Positions 7,391-14,621 of a stretch of 17,694 nt of DNA are shown piece after piece. The stretch covers positions 1-17,694 of the forward strand of contig JBBROH010000075.1 of assembly GCA_038229595.1 (NCBI GenBank), given 5' to 3'. Within the stretch, counting starts at the first letter, position 1; every line of letters begins with the position of its first letter. Position numbers and translations under genes: made by a program. The notes under the pieces were generated by a model that saw only the letters and a list, made by a program, of their open reading frames with translations, had not been told where the DNA came from and ran no database searches. This DNA comes from JBBROH01 sp038229595. GTDB taxonomy: Bacteria; Chloroflexota; Chloroflexia; QHBQ01.

Positions 7391-8485
7391 CTAGAGGTTG
7401 TGCAGCCGCTTGATCTCGGCAAGCAGGTCGCCAACATCGGGCGTGCCTTCGTACCAGACGGGATCGTAGCGGAAGCTGTCTATGTGCTGCTCGCTGACGA
7501 TCTCGGCTGGCAGCGGTTGTCCGTCGAGGGCGAAACAGGTGGCCGCTGCACTCTCGGCGATGCCATTGAGGTTGTAGCCACCCTCCAGCAGCACCAGCAC
7601 CCGCCCGCCGCAGTAGAGGTCGGCGATCTGCTTGACGATAGCTGCCATCTGGTAGTAGCCCTGCGCGTCCAGCTTCATGTAAGCGATAGGGTCGGTATGG
7701 TGTGCGTCGTAGCCCGCCGAGACGATCACCAGTTGTGGTTGGAAGCGGGCAGCGGCTGGCAGCAGCAGTGCGTGGTAGGCTTGCAGATAGCCGTCGTTGC
7801 CGACGTGGTGGGGGAGTGGCACGTTGAGCGTATAGCCCCGGCCTGCGCCCACCCCGATCTCGTCCGCGCCGCCACTACCAGGATAGAAGGGGTACTCGTG
7901 CGTGCTGAAGTAAAGCACGCGGGGGTCACTATAGAAGATGTCCTGGGTGCCGTTGCCATGATGCACGTCCCAGTCCACAATCAGCACCCGCTCCAACCCA
8001 TACTCGGCCATTGCGTGAGCGGCGGCGACGGCGGCGTTGTTGAAGATGCAGAAGCCCATCGCGTGGCCCGCGTTGGCGTGGTGGCCGGGCGGACGGAGCA
8101 GGGCGAATACGCTGCGCTGCTCCCCGCGCAGCAGCAGGTCAGCCCCCAGCACCGCCCCGCCCGCAGAGCGCAGCGCAGCAGCCCAGCTGTAGGCAGAGAT
8201 GTTGGTGTCGGGGTCCACCCAGCGGCCCCCACTGGCGGCGATCTGCTCAACGCGGCGGATGTAGGCACGCTCTTGCACGCGGGCTAGCTGCTCTAGGGTA
8301 GCTGCGGGCGGCGCGAGGTAGCCATCCTCTTGCACGAGGCCGTAGCGGGCGAAGGCGGCCTTGATCGCCAACAGGCGTTCGGGCCGCTCAACATGGTGGC
8401 TGCCGGTGTCGTGAGTCAGGTAGAGGGGATCGTAGATGTAGGCGGTTGGTTGCAGAGCCGCACCCGGTGTCTCAGCGGTAATCAT
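7391..8485 (-). CDS. Histone deacetylase family (class II-like, zinc-dependent) amidohydrolase
   Basis: A zinc-dependent deacetylase of the arginase/HDAC fold, 364 residues when started at the ATG at 8485. Motifs seen: HVERPERL (31-38); the catalytic His pair in RPPGHH (135-136); zinc ligands Asp173 and His175 in DWDVHHGNGTQ, and Asp265 in SAGYDAHHTDP; and the transition-state Tyr304 in EGGYN. All active-site positions are present, so it is probably active. Bacterial relatives act on acetylpolyamines or other acetylated amines, or on acetylated proteins (AcuC). The sequence does not decide between these. A frame running up to 8536 would include the promoter itself, so I place the start at 8485, where the transcript appears to begin. 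The upstream neighbour is arginine deiminase, and hisH follows 37 nt downstream. Confidence 0.9.
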   Translation of the reverse strand: MITAETPGAALQPTAYIYDPLYLTHDTGSHHVERPERLLAIKAAFARYGLVQEDGYLAPPAATLEQLARVQERAYIRRVEQIAASGGRWVDPDTNISAYSWAAALRSAGGAVLGADLLLRGEQRSVFALLRPPGHHANAGHAMGFCIFNNAAVAAAHAMAEYGLERVLIVDWDVHHGNGTQDIFYSDPRVLYFSTHEYPFYPGSGGADEIGVGAGRGYTLNVPLPHHVGNDGYLQAYHALLLPAAARFQPQLVIVSAGYDAHHTDPIAYMKLDAQGYYQMAAIVKQIADLYCGGRVLVLLEGGYNLNGIAESAAATCFALDGQPLPAEIVSEQHIDSFRYDPVWYEGTPDVGDLLAEIKRLHNL

Positions 8486-8491
8486 CACTAA

Positions 8492-8520
8492 AGTATAGTG
8501 GATCGGCGCATCGCTTGCAA
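8492..8520 (-). promoter_or_regulatory. Promoter of the deacetylase gene, apparently leaderless
   Basis: On the minus strand, TTGCAA (8520-8515) and TATACT (8497-8492) are 17 nt apart, matching the consensus at 4 and 5 of 6 positions. The ATG at 8485 begins 7 nt after the -10 hexamer, the usual distance for the first transcribed base. No ribosome-binding site precedes it. The mRNA would therefore start at or within a few bases of the start codon. Confidence 0.6.
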
Positions 8521-8595
8521 GGAACTGGCGGCCCACTTTGCCACCCGCCGCCGGACGACAGGGCAGTGGGGCTGCCGAACGTCGGGTTAGTCATT

Positions 8596-8640
8596 GCCAC
8601 CAGAGTCTCCGCCACCAGAGTCTCCGCCACCAGGGCTGGC
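8596..8640. repeat. Tandem 15-bp repeat, about 2.7 copies
   Basis: The unit gccaccagagtctcc occurs twice without change (8596-8610 and 8611-8625), followed by a partial third copy (8626-8640, gccaccagg then diverging). It lies in the 189-bp space between the arginine deiminase stop and the deacetylase promoter. A minus-strand frame through it reads LVAETLVAETLVA, but this frame is short and has no support as a gene. Confidence 0.85.
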
Positions 8641-8653
8641 AGCGAAGGCCAGC
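8635..8653 (-). terminator. Hairpin downstream of arginine deiminase, possible weak terminator
   Basis: A perfect 6-bp stem (gctggc at 8635-8640 with gccagc at 8648-8653) with a 7-nt loop lies about 22 nt beyond the arginine deiminase stop on the minus strand. No T-run follows, so it may be a 3' end stabiliser rather than an intrinsic terminator. Confidence 0.35.
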
Positions 8654-8674
8654 GGCCCACTGCTACTAGCTACC

Positions 8675-10123
8675 TCAGTCGCGTAGCAGCGGTTGGGTCA
8701 TGCAGCGGGGGCCGCCCCTGGCGCGGGAGAGTTCTTCCCCCCGGATGCGGATTGCGTACTTCTTGCCGTAGTCGGTGGGGTCGAGGACGCTGGCGAGGTC
8801 GGGGCGCAGTTGGGGGCGGGCGGGGTCGCCAGTCAGCAGCCGCTCGGCTGGGATTACCTCGTAACCGTTCTTGCTCAAAGCCTCGTAGGTGCGCTCGTTG
8901 CGCTCGTAGCCGACTACCAGGCCGGGGCGCAGGGTGAAGACGTTTGCCCCATCTGTCCACTGCTCGCGCTTCTGGTGCAGCGGTTGGCTGCCGCCACAGA
9001 AGATAGCGGTCATCGCCTGCTCGTCACCATGCAGTTCGCGGCCCACGGCGGCTAGCAGGCCATGCTCCTCATCGTGTACCTGCCACTCGCCGCCCTCAAT
9101 TTCGATCCGCAGCAGGGTAGTACGATCTGCCTCGGCGAAGGTGCTGGCGGGGATGCGCTGGTCGCTGCTGAGGATCAATGGCGGGTAAATCAGGCACTCG
9201 TACTCGGAGGGGAGGGTGAAGATAGTATCCAGGTGCATAGTTGCCCGCTGGCGGGGCATAACCAGCACGTAGATGCGGCGCACTGGCCCACCGCGTTGGG
9301 CAAAGGAGCGGGCCAGCGCGTCGATCCCGCTGCGGCTGGTGCGTTCGCTGCACCCGATCAGCAGCACATCCTCTTTCAGTACCAGCACGTCACCGCCTTC
9401 TATAGTATGGTTGTCTGGCTCGTCCCAGTGCGCGGCGCGGGCCAATTGATCGCTGTCCAGGCGGTCGAACCAGAAGGGGGCTGGGCCATCGCTCTGCCAG
9501 AGGCGGGGGGAGTACTGGTAGGCGTAGCGCAGCAGCAGCGGTTCGCGGCGGCGGGCTTGGCGCGCCATATTGCCCAGCACAACACCCCGGCCTACGACGG
9601 CGGCGGGGTCGCGCATGAACATCAGGTTGGGAATGGGAGCGAGGTCGAAGGGGTCGCCGTAATCTGCGTCGTTAGTGTGACCGGCGATCACCATGTCGAG
9701 TAGCTGTTCGGGGCTAGCCGCGCCGAGCAAGTCTTCTAGCGGGCCGCATTCTGCGCTGCGGCTGACTAGCCGATGGCTGGCACCGAGGGCGGCCAGGGCA
9801 GTCGGACTGGCACTCGCTTCCAGGGCGCAGAGGTCGGCGATCAACTTGCCGCGCACGGTGCTGTCTGCCAGCACCTCCGTCAGCACCTCATGCAGGTAGA
9901 CTACTTCGGCCCCAGCCACGCCGAGGACGGCAGCGAAGGCGGCGTGTTCGCGGTGGGCGACTGGATCGTAGATCAGATCGTCAAAGAGGAAATCGTCCTT
10001 GTTCTCCGGAGTCATGGTCGCCAGTTCGCGGCCTGGGCGGTGGACTAGAACGCGGCGCAGATGGCCGCACTCCGAGCCGACAGACAGTGACCCGCGACGC
10101 TGGGGGTTACTTGCTTGCGTCAA
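8675..10123 (-). CDS. arcA: Arginine deiminase (long form)
   Basis: Hydrolyses arginine to citrulline and ammonia, the first step of the arginine deiminase pathway; cytoplasmic. Family motifs with numbering from the TTG at 10123: NKDDFLFDDLIYDP (41-54), FMRDP with Asp172, EGGD with Glu242, MHLDT with His297 and Asp299, WTDGANVFTLRPG (389-401), and the nucleophile Cys474 in GGPRCMTQP. All catalytic residues are kept. The protein has 482 residues against roughly 410-420 for classical enzymes. Part of the excess is an insert at about 432-466, just before the active-site Cys segment, and part is a longer stretch around 315-380. The start was chosen because a perfect AAGGAG lies 8 nt before this TTG; the frame remains open to 10150. 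No carbamoyltransferase or carbamate kinase gene is nearby, so the full fermentative pathway is not shown. A guanidino-modifying relative with another substrate is possible. Confidence 0.88.
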   Translation of the reverse strand: MTQASNPQRRGSLSVGSECGHLRRVLVHRPGRELATMTPENKDDFLFDDLIYDPVAHREHAAFAAVLGVAGAEVVYLHEVLTEVLADSTVRGKLIADLCALEASASPTALAALGASHRLVSRSAECGPLEDLLGAASPEQLLDMVIAGHTNDADYGDPFDLAPIPNLMFMRDPAAVVGRGVVLGNMARQARRREPLLLRYAYQYSPRLWQSDGPAPFWFDRLDSDQLARAAHWDEPDNHTIEGGDVLVLKEDVLLIGCSERTSRSGIDALARSFAQRGGPVRRIYVLVMPRQRATMHLDTIFTLPSEYECLIYPPLILSSDQRIPASTFAEADRTTLLRIEIEGGEWQVHDEEHGLLAAVGRELHGDEQAMTAIFCGGSQPLHQKREQWTDGANVFTLRPGLVVGYERNERTYEALSKNGYEVIPAERLLTGDPARPQLRPDLASVLDPTDYGKKYAIRIRGEELSRARGGPRCMTQPLLRD

Positions 10124-10131
10124 TCTCACAT

Positions 10132-10137
10132 CTCCTT
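10132..10137 (-). promoter_or_regulatory. Ribosome-binding site that sets the arginine deiminase start
   Basis: AAGGAG on the minus strand, with 8 nt to the TTG at 10123. It lies inside the longer open frame that reaches 10150, so the codons upstream of it are very unlikely to be translated. Confidence 0.75.
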
Positions 10138-10177
10138 TTTGGCATAGCAATTCTCTGCACCAGCAGCGAATGTACGG

Positions 10178-10183
10178 TATAAT
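10178..10183 (+). promoter_or_regulatory. Candidate -10 element for the CNNM/CorC-type gene
   Basis: A perfect TATAAT on the plus strand. The -35 side is poor (ctgcac at 10155-10160 with a 17-nt spacer). If used, transcription begins near 10190 and gives a leader of about 87 nt that carries the inverted repeat at 10219-10238. Confidence 0.45.
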
Positions 10184-10206
10184 TAGGGGAAAAGCTGCAC
10201 CCTTTG

Positions 10207-10215
10207 ATTATAACA
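10207..10215 (-). promoter_or_regulatory. Extended -10 promoter for arginine deiminase
   Basis: On the minus strand the sequence reads TGT directly followed by TATAAT, a perfect extended -10. The -35 side is weak (tggact or ctggac). Initiation near 10200 would leave a leader of about 77 nt before the TTG at 10123. It faces the plus-strand TATAAT at 10178. Confidence 0.6.
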
Positions 10216-10218
10216 GGC

Positions 10219-10238
10219 TGCTGGGGCAGAGTCCAGCA
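10219..10238. repeat. Inverted repeat in the arginine deiminase / CNNM intergenic region
   Basis: tgctgg (10219-10224) and ccagca (10233-10238) form a perfect 6-bp inverted repeat with an 8-nt spacer. It lies just upstream of the minus-strand extended -10 and within the expected leader of the plus-strand gene. It could be an operator or a leader hairpin. Confidence 0.5.
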
Positions 10239-10276
10239 AAGCACAGGTTCCCCTGAGTAGGAGTTATAGAAGATAA

Positions 10277-11626
10277 ATGGAAGGTTTGCTCATCCTGGTC
10301 GTCCTCGTTCTCGCCAACGGCTTCTTCGTGGCCGCAGAGTTTGCGCTAGTCAGCGTGCGTGGTACCCGCATCGAGCAGTTGGTAGAGGAGGGCAGTAGCT
10401 CCGCCCGCCGGGTGCAGCTGGCGACTAAGGATATCGACCGCTACATCGCCGCCACCCAGTTGGGCGTGACGATCTGTTCGCTGGGCCTGGGGGCTGCTGC
10501 CGAGCCAGCCGTCTCCCACTACATCGAGGGGCTGGTAGAGGGAGTGCTGCCCGCCAACTTCGAGTTCGGCTTTGTCACCGCTGGGCTGATCGCGGGCATT
10601 ATCGGCTTCTCGCTCGTCACCTTCATCACCATCGTCTTCGGCGAACTGGCCCCTAAGACGGCAGCCTTGCAGCGGGCCGAGCCGTTTGCCCTCACCCTGA
10701 TCCGCCCGCTGCAACTGTTCGCCATCCTCTTTCGGCCCATCGTCTGGCTGCTCAATCTGACTGGTGGTGCGGTGTTGCGGCTGTTCGGCCTGCGCCCTGG
10801 CAGCGGCCATGAGCAGGTTCACTCGCCAGAGGAGTTGGAGATGTTGATCGAGAAGGCGCAGGGAGCGGGCCTGTTGGACGCGACCGAGACCGAGATGCTG
10901 CACCGCGTCTTCGACTTCTCCGAACGGGCGGGCTATGAGGTGATGGTGCCACGCATTGACATGGTGGCGATTGACGCGAACGCGCCGCTGGCGAAGGTGC
11001 TGGGCATCTTCCGCCGCGAACACTACACCCGCTACCCTGTCTACGACAAGTCCACCGACAATATCATCGGCATCCTGCACACAAAGGATATGGTGGCCTA
11101 CCTGGGCGACGTGCAGATGGGCGAAGCGCAACCCTTCGATGTCCGCAAGCTGATGCGCCCACCGCTGGCAATGCCCGACGGCAGCAGCATAGAGCGGGTG
11201 TTGGCCCAGATGAAATCTACCGGCAACCAGATGGCGATCCTGATCGACGAGTACGGCGGCACTGCTGGTATCATCACCAACGAGGACATTACCGAGGAGA
11301 TAGTTGGTGAGGTGGAGGACGAGTTCGATATGCAGTATGGCCGCAGCTACCGTGAGGTGCGCGAGGAGGGTGGCGGCACCCTGCTGGTTAGCGGGCGGCT
11401 GACCCTTGACCGCCTCAACGAGCGGCTCAACACCCGCCTGACCAGCGAGTATTCGAGCAGCATCGGCGGCTGGCTGCTCGGCGAACTAGGCCACCTGCCC
11501 GATGTGGGCGAGAAGGTGAAGCTGGATGACTACGTGATGGAAGTAGTCAAGCTGCGCGGCAAGCGGATCGAGAGCGTCCGCATCGTCCCCCTCAAGGCGA
11601 CCGCTGCCGCTGCCGAGGGCGCATAG
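10277..11626 (+). CDS. CNNM/CorC-type membrane protein (DUF21, CBS pair, CorC_HlyC domain)
   Basis: A protein of 449 residues with the standard three-part layout. The DUF21 membrane domain spans about 1-175 (LANGFFVAAEFALVSVR near the start and FGELAPKTAALQRAEPFAL at 121-138, both signature segments). A CBS pair follows at about 223-275 (MVPRIDMVAI, RYPVYDKSTDNIIGILHTKD) and 288-342 (LIDEYGGTAGIITNEDITEE). The C-terminal CorC_HlyC domain spans about 355-440. Relatives transport or sense Mg2+ (and Co2+), and CBS domains bind adenine nucleotides. The old name hemolysin C is misleading for this group. The start is the usual family start; AGGAG is rather far (about 16 nt) and a closer, weaker AGAAG is present. 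It is divergent from arginine deiminase. Cation specificity cannot be read from the sequence. Confidence 0.93.
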   Translation: MEGLLILVVLVLANGFFVAAEFALVSVRGTRIEQLVEEGSSSARRVQLATKDIDRYIAATQLGVTICSLGLGAAAEPAVSHYIEGLVEGVLPANFEFGFVTAGLIAGIIGFSLVTFITIVFGELAPKTAALQRAEPFALTLIRPLQLFAILFRPIVWLLNLTGGAVLRLFGLRPGSGHEQVHSPEELEMLIEKAQGAGLLDATETEMLHRVFDFSERAGYEVMVPRIDMVAIDANAPLAKVLGIFRREHYTRYPVYDKSTDNIIGILHTKDMVAYLGDVQMGEAQPFDVRKLMRPPLAMPDGSSIERVLAQMKSTGNQMAILIDEYGGTAGIITNEDITEEIVGEVEDEFDMQYGRSYREVREEGGGTLLVSGRLTLDRLNERLNTRLTSEYSSSIGGWLLGELGHLPDVGEKVKLDDYVMEVVKLRGKRIESVRIVPLKATAAAAEGA

Positions 11627-11655
11627 CGGCTGCAAGTTTCGGTTTCTGACTTCAG

Positions 11656-11670
11656 GCTCCCTACGGGAGC
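11656..11670. terminator. Small hairpin after the CNNM/CorC-type gene
   Basis: Perfect 6-bp stem gctccc (11656-11661) and gggagc (11665-11670) with a 3-nt loop, 30 nt past the stop. No T-run follows, so it is only a weak terminator candidate. Confidence 0.35.
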
Positions 11671-11736
11671 GACTGCTAATTGAGAGCGCAGCCTGCTGGC
11701 CGCCAACTGGCTTACTACCGCCCCAACCACCCTGCA

Positions 11737-11766
11737 TTGCACCGCCTGCGGCAAAGATGGTATACT
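11737..11766 (+). promoter_or_regulatory. Promoter of the glycosyltransferase-metG unit
   Basis: An extended -10 (TGG followed by TATACT at 11761-11766) with TTGCAC at 11737-11742, 18 nt upstream. Initiation near 11773 gives a leader of about 73 nt before the TTG at 11846. Confidence 0.55.
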
Positions 11767-11845
11767 AGCGGCACACACCTGCCAGAGTACGCAATATAGT
11801 GCGCCAATCGGTGAGCCGCTGCTAGACCTCTTGAGGAGAACGCCC

Positions 11846-12679
11846 TTGTCTACCGACGCAAGCCGCGCCGCTGACCCCACACCCGACCCTTTTGCCCCCT
11901 TCCTGTCAGTCGTCATCCCCGCCTATAATGAGGAACACCGGCTGCCGCGCACCCTGGAGACCGTCGCTGCCTACCTGCGTAGCCGCCCCTACCCTTGCGA
12001 ACTACTGGTGGTGGACGACGGTAGCGACGATAGTACCTGTGACACGGCAGAGCAGGTGATCAGCACGCAGCGGCTGAACGAGGGCAACCTCCGCACCCAG
12101 GTGATCCACAATCCGCACCAGGGCAAGGGCTATACCGTCCGCACGGGGATGCTGGCCGCCCAGGGCGAGTACGTCCTGTTCTCCGATGCCGATCTCAGCA
12201 CCCCCATTGAGGATTTGGAGAAGCTGCTACCCTGGCTGACCCTGGGTGGCAAGCGGCAGGGCCGCTACGACGTGGCGATTGGCAGCCGTGAAGGGGCGGG
12301 GGCGGTGCGCTACGACGAGCCGTTCTATCGCCACCTGATGGGCCGGGTCTTCAATCTGGCGGTGCGCTTGCTGGCGATTGGCAGGATACAGGATACCCAG
12401 TGTGGCTTCAAGATGTTCAGCCGCGAGGCCGCCCACGATCTGTTCAGCCGCCTGCAACTCTACGGCGTAAACAGCGGCCCAGTCAAGGGGGCGATGGTTA
12501 CAGCCTTCGACGTGGAGGTACTCTACCTGGCGGGCAAGCGCGGCTACAAGGTGCGCGAGGTGCCAGTCGAATGGCGGCATTTTGAGGGTAGCAAGGTCAA
12601 CCCGATCAAGGACTCGATCCGCAACTTCAGCGACATTCTCAAGGTGCGGCTCAACGACATTCGCGGCAAGTACAACTAG
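11846..12679 (+). CDS. Family 2 glycosyltransferase, dolichyl/polyprenyl-phosphate glucosyltransferase type
   Basis: GT-A enzyme of 277 residues. SVVIPAYNEEHRLPRTL (21-37) and VVDDGSDDST (55-64) form the nucleotide-sugar site; DAD at 114-116 (LFSDADLSTP) is the metal-binding motif. GSREGAGA, DTQCGFKMF and VREVPVEWRH are typical of the ALG5-like group that moves a hexose, often glucose, from UDP-sugar to a polyprenyl phosphate on the inner face of the membrane. The C-terminus SIRNFSDILKVRLNDIRGKY also fits that group. There is no transmembrane GtrA-like tail, so it is probably a peripheral protein. The TTG at 11846 has GAGGAGA with 7-nt spacing; the longer frame from 11831 would start inside that site. 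metG follows 73 nt downstream, probably on the same transcript. The sugar and lipid are inferred from family resemblance. Confidence 0.88.
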   Translation: MSTDASRAADPTPDPFAPFLSVVIPAYNEEHRLPRTLETVAAYLRSRPYPCELLVVDDGSDDSTCDTAEQVISTQRLNEGNLRTQVIHNPHQGKGYTVRTGMLAAQGEYVLFSDADLSTPIEDLEKLLPWLTLGGKRQGRYDVAIGSREGAGAVRYDEPFYRHLMGRVFNLAVRLLAIGRIQDTQCGFKMFSREAAHDLFSRLQLYGVNSGPVKGAMVTAFDVEVLYLAGKRGYKVREVPVEWRHFEGSKVNPIKDSIRNFSDILKVRLNDIRGKYN

Positions 12680-12752
12680 CGGCTATCCACTTCTACACAC
12701 CCGCTGGCTATCGCTCAGCCGCCCAATCTCAGGCAAGATAGGGGTAGTCAAC

Positions 12753-14597
12753 ATGGTAGACAAGCAGCACGAGAAAGAGCATATCCTGGTTTGCGTCGCC
12801 TGGCCCTACGCCGTCGGGCCGCGCCACCTCGGTCACATCGCGGGGGCGGGTATCCAACCCGACATCTTCGCCCGCTACCACCGCATGATTGGCAATGAGG
12901 TGCTGAAGGTGAGCGGCACCGACGCGTATGGCACGCCCAACACCATCTCTGCCGACAGGCAGGGGGTAGAGCCGCGCAAGCTGATCAATCGTATTCAGGA
13001 GCTATTCTGCGACAACTACCAGCGCATGGGCTTCAGCTACGATCTGTTTACCAGCACCGACACCCCCAACCACGCCGCCACCACCCAGGAGATATTCCGC
13101 CAGCTTGACGCGCAGGGCTACCTCTATACGGAGACTGCCGAGGCCGCCTACTGCCCTACCGACCGCCGCTTCCTGCCCGACCGCTATGTAGAGGGTACCT
13201 GCCCCTTCTGCGGCAACCCAGAGGCACGGGGCGACCAGTGTGACAACTGCGGCAACCTGCTCGACCCGATCCAGATGACCAACCTACGCTGCAAGCTGGA
13301 CGGCAGCACCCCAGAGTTTCGGCCCAGCACCCACTACTACCTCAATCTGGCGAAGCTGCAACCGCTGGTAGAAGCCTGGGTGCAGAGCGGCGACCACAAG
13401 GAATACTGGCGGCCCAACGTCTACAACTTCACCAACGGGCTGCTGCGTGAGGGGTTGCATGGCCGCGCCGTTACCCGCGACCTCGATTGGGGCGTGCCAG
13501 TGCCGGTGGACGACCCGCAGTTCTTGGAGAAGCGCATCTACGTCTGGTTCGACGCGGTGATCGGCTACCTGTCGGCCAGCATCGAATGGGCCGCCCTGCA
13601 AGGCACCCCCGACCGCTGGCAGGAGTGGTGGCAGCCCACAGCGGGCCAGAAGACCCGCGCCGTCTACTTCCTGGGCAAGGACAATATCACCTTCCATACT
13701 GTAATGTGGCCCGCCATGCTGCTGGGCTATGGCGGCCTGGAACTGCCTTACGACGTGCCAGCCACCCAGTACATGACCGTCAGCGGGCGCAAGATGAGTG
13801 CCAGTCGCGGGGGTGTCCCCTGGCTGCCAGAGTACCTTGACCACTACGAGGCCGACCCGCTGCGCTACTTCCTCTGCGCCAACGCCCCCGATAACCGCGA
13901 TAGCGAGTGGAGTTGGGCCGAGTTCTTCCGCCGCAACAACACCGAATTGGTCGCCACCTACGGCAACCTGGTCAACCGCGTGCTGGCCCCAGCCTACAAG
14001 AACTACGCGGGCCTGGTGCCAACCCCTGGCCCGCTCGACAACGAGGATCGGGCAATCCTGGCGGAGAGCGAGGCAGCCTTCGCCACCGTTGGTGAGCTGA
14101 TCGACCGGGTGAAGATGAAGGAAGCCCTGCAAGAGGTGATGGCCCTGGCAACGAAGGCCAATGTCTACCTCGACAAGAAGGAGCCGTGGAAGGTGGTCAA
14201 GCTCGACCGCGAGGCAGCCGCCACCATCTACTACGTTGCGCTCAAGCTGCTAGCTGACCTGCGCCTGCTCACCCAGCCCTTCCTACCCTTCTCTGCCCAG
14301 AAGTTGCAGGCGATGCTCGGCTATGCTGGCGAGGCCAGTGCTGAAAGCTGGCAGCCAGCCACCCTCAGCCCTGGTCAGCCGCTGGGCCAGCCAACCCCCC
14401 TGTTCAAGAAGTACGACGAGAAGACGCTGGACGCGCTGATCGCCGAGGAGGAGGGGCGCAGCGGCCAGCCCTGGCAAGACCCCGACGGCCCGATTGGGCA
14501 GCAGCCGGATCGCCCACGCGTAGTGATCTACGGCCAGCAAATCCACAACCGCGAGCAGATGAGCGAAGCCCAGGGCTACGTGCCATTGAGCAAGTGA
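12753..14597 (+). CDS. metG: Methionyl-tRNA synthetase
   Basis: Charges tRNA-Met with methionine in the cytoplasm. This is a class I synthetase of 614 residues from the ATG at 12753. The HIGH signature is HLGH at 25-28 (PYAVGPRHLGHIAG) and the KMSKS loop is KMSAS at 347-351. A zinc knuckle is built from Cys150, Cys153, Cys163 and Cys166 (CPFCG and CDNCG). The anticodon-recognition helix contains YLDKKEPWK. The C-terminus carries no EMAP-II/Trbp111-like tRNA-binding domain and ends in a Gln/Pro-rich segment. The frame is open upstream to 12582 inside the glycosyltransferase gene, but AGGGG 9 nt before 12753 and the start of homology support this ATG. It is followed at 24 nt by the MazG-like gene. 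Identification is secure. Confidence 0.97.
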   Translation: MVDKQHEKEHILVCVAWPYAVGPRHLGHIAGAGIQPDIFARYHRMIGNEVLKVSGTDAYGTPNTISADRQGVEPRKLINRIQELFCDNYQRMGFSYDLFTSTDTPNHAATTQEIFRQLDAQGYLYTETAEAAYCPTDRRFLPDRYVEGTCPFCGNPEARGDQCDNCGNLLDPIQMTNLRCKLDGSTPEFRPSTHYYLNLAKLQPLVEAWVQSGDHKEYWRPNVYNFTNGLLREGLHGRAVTRDLDWGVPVPVDDPQFLEKRIYVWFDAVIGYLSASIEWAALQGTPDRWQEWWQPTAGQKTRAVYFLGKDNITFHTVMWPAMLLGYGGLELPYDVPATQYMTVSGRKMSASRGGVPWLPEYLDHYEADPLRYFLCANAPDNRDSEWSWAEFFRRNNTELVATYGNLVNRVLAPAYKNYAGLVPTPGPLDNEDRAILAESEAAFATVGELIDRVKMKEALQEVMALATKANVYLDKKEPWKVVKLDREAAATIYYVALKLLADLRLLTQPFLPFSAQKLQAMLGYAGEASAESWQPATLSPGQPLGQPTPLFKKYDEKTLDALIAEEEGRSGQPWQDPDGPIGQQPDRPRVVIYGQQIHNREQMSEAQGYVPLSK

Positions 14598-14621
14598 GAG
14601 CCGAGCAGAGGGAGCGAAGCG

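Noticed and set aside
7400..8287. Plus-strand frame of 295 codons antisense to the deacetylase
   Set aside because: The minus strand encodes all HDAC active-site motifs in one frame. The plus-strand product shows no family pattern.
8472..8660. Minus-strand frame of 62 codons over the tandem repeat
   Set aside because: It has no ribosome-binding site, covers the deacetylase promoter, and its LVAET repeats simply reflect the 15-bp DNA repeat.
10346..11131. Minus-strand frame of 261 codons inside the CNNM/CorC-type gene
   Set aside because: The opposite strand encodes a complete, motif-rich family member across the same bases, so this is a GC-rich shadow.
12582..12752. 57-codon upstream extension of metG into the glycosyltransferase gene
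   Set aside because: The extension is Arg/Ser/Thr-rich, unlike any synthetase N-terminus. AGGGG and the start of homology both support the ATG at 12753.
13284..14132. Minus-strand frame of 282 codons inside metG
   Set aside because: It is antisense to well-conserved synthetase sequence including the KMSKS loop, and has no recognisable domain.
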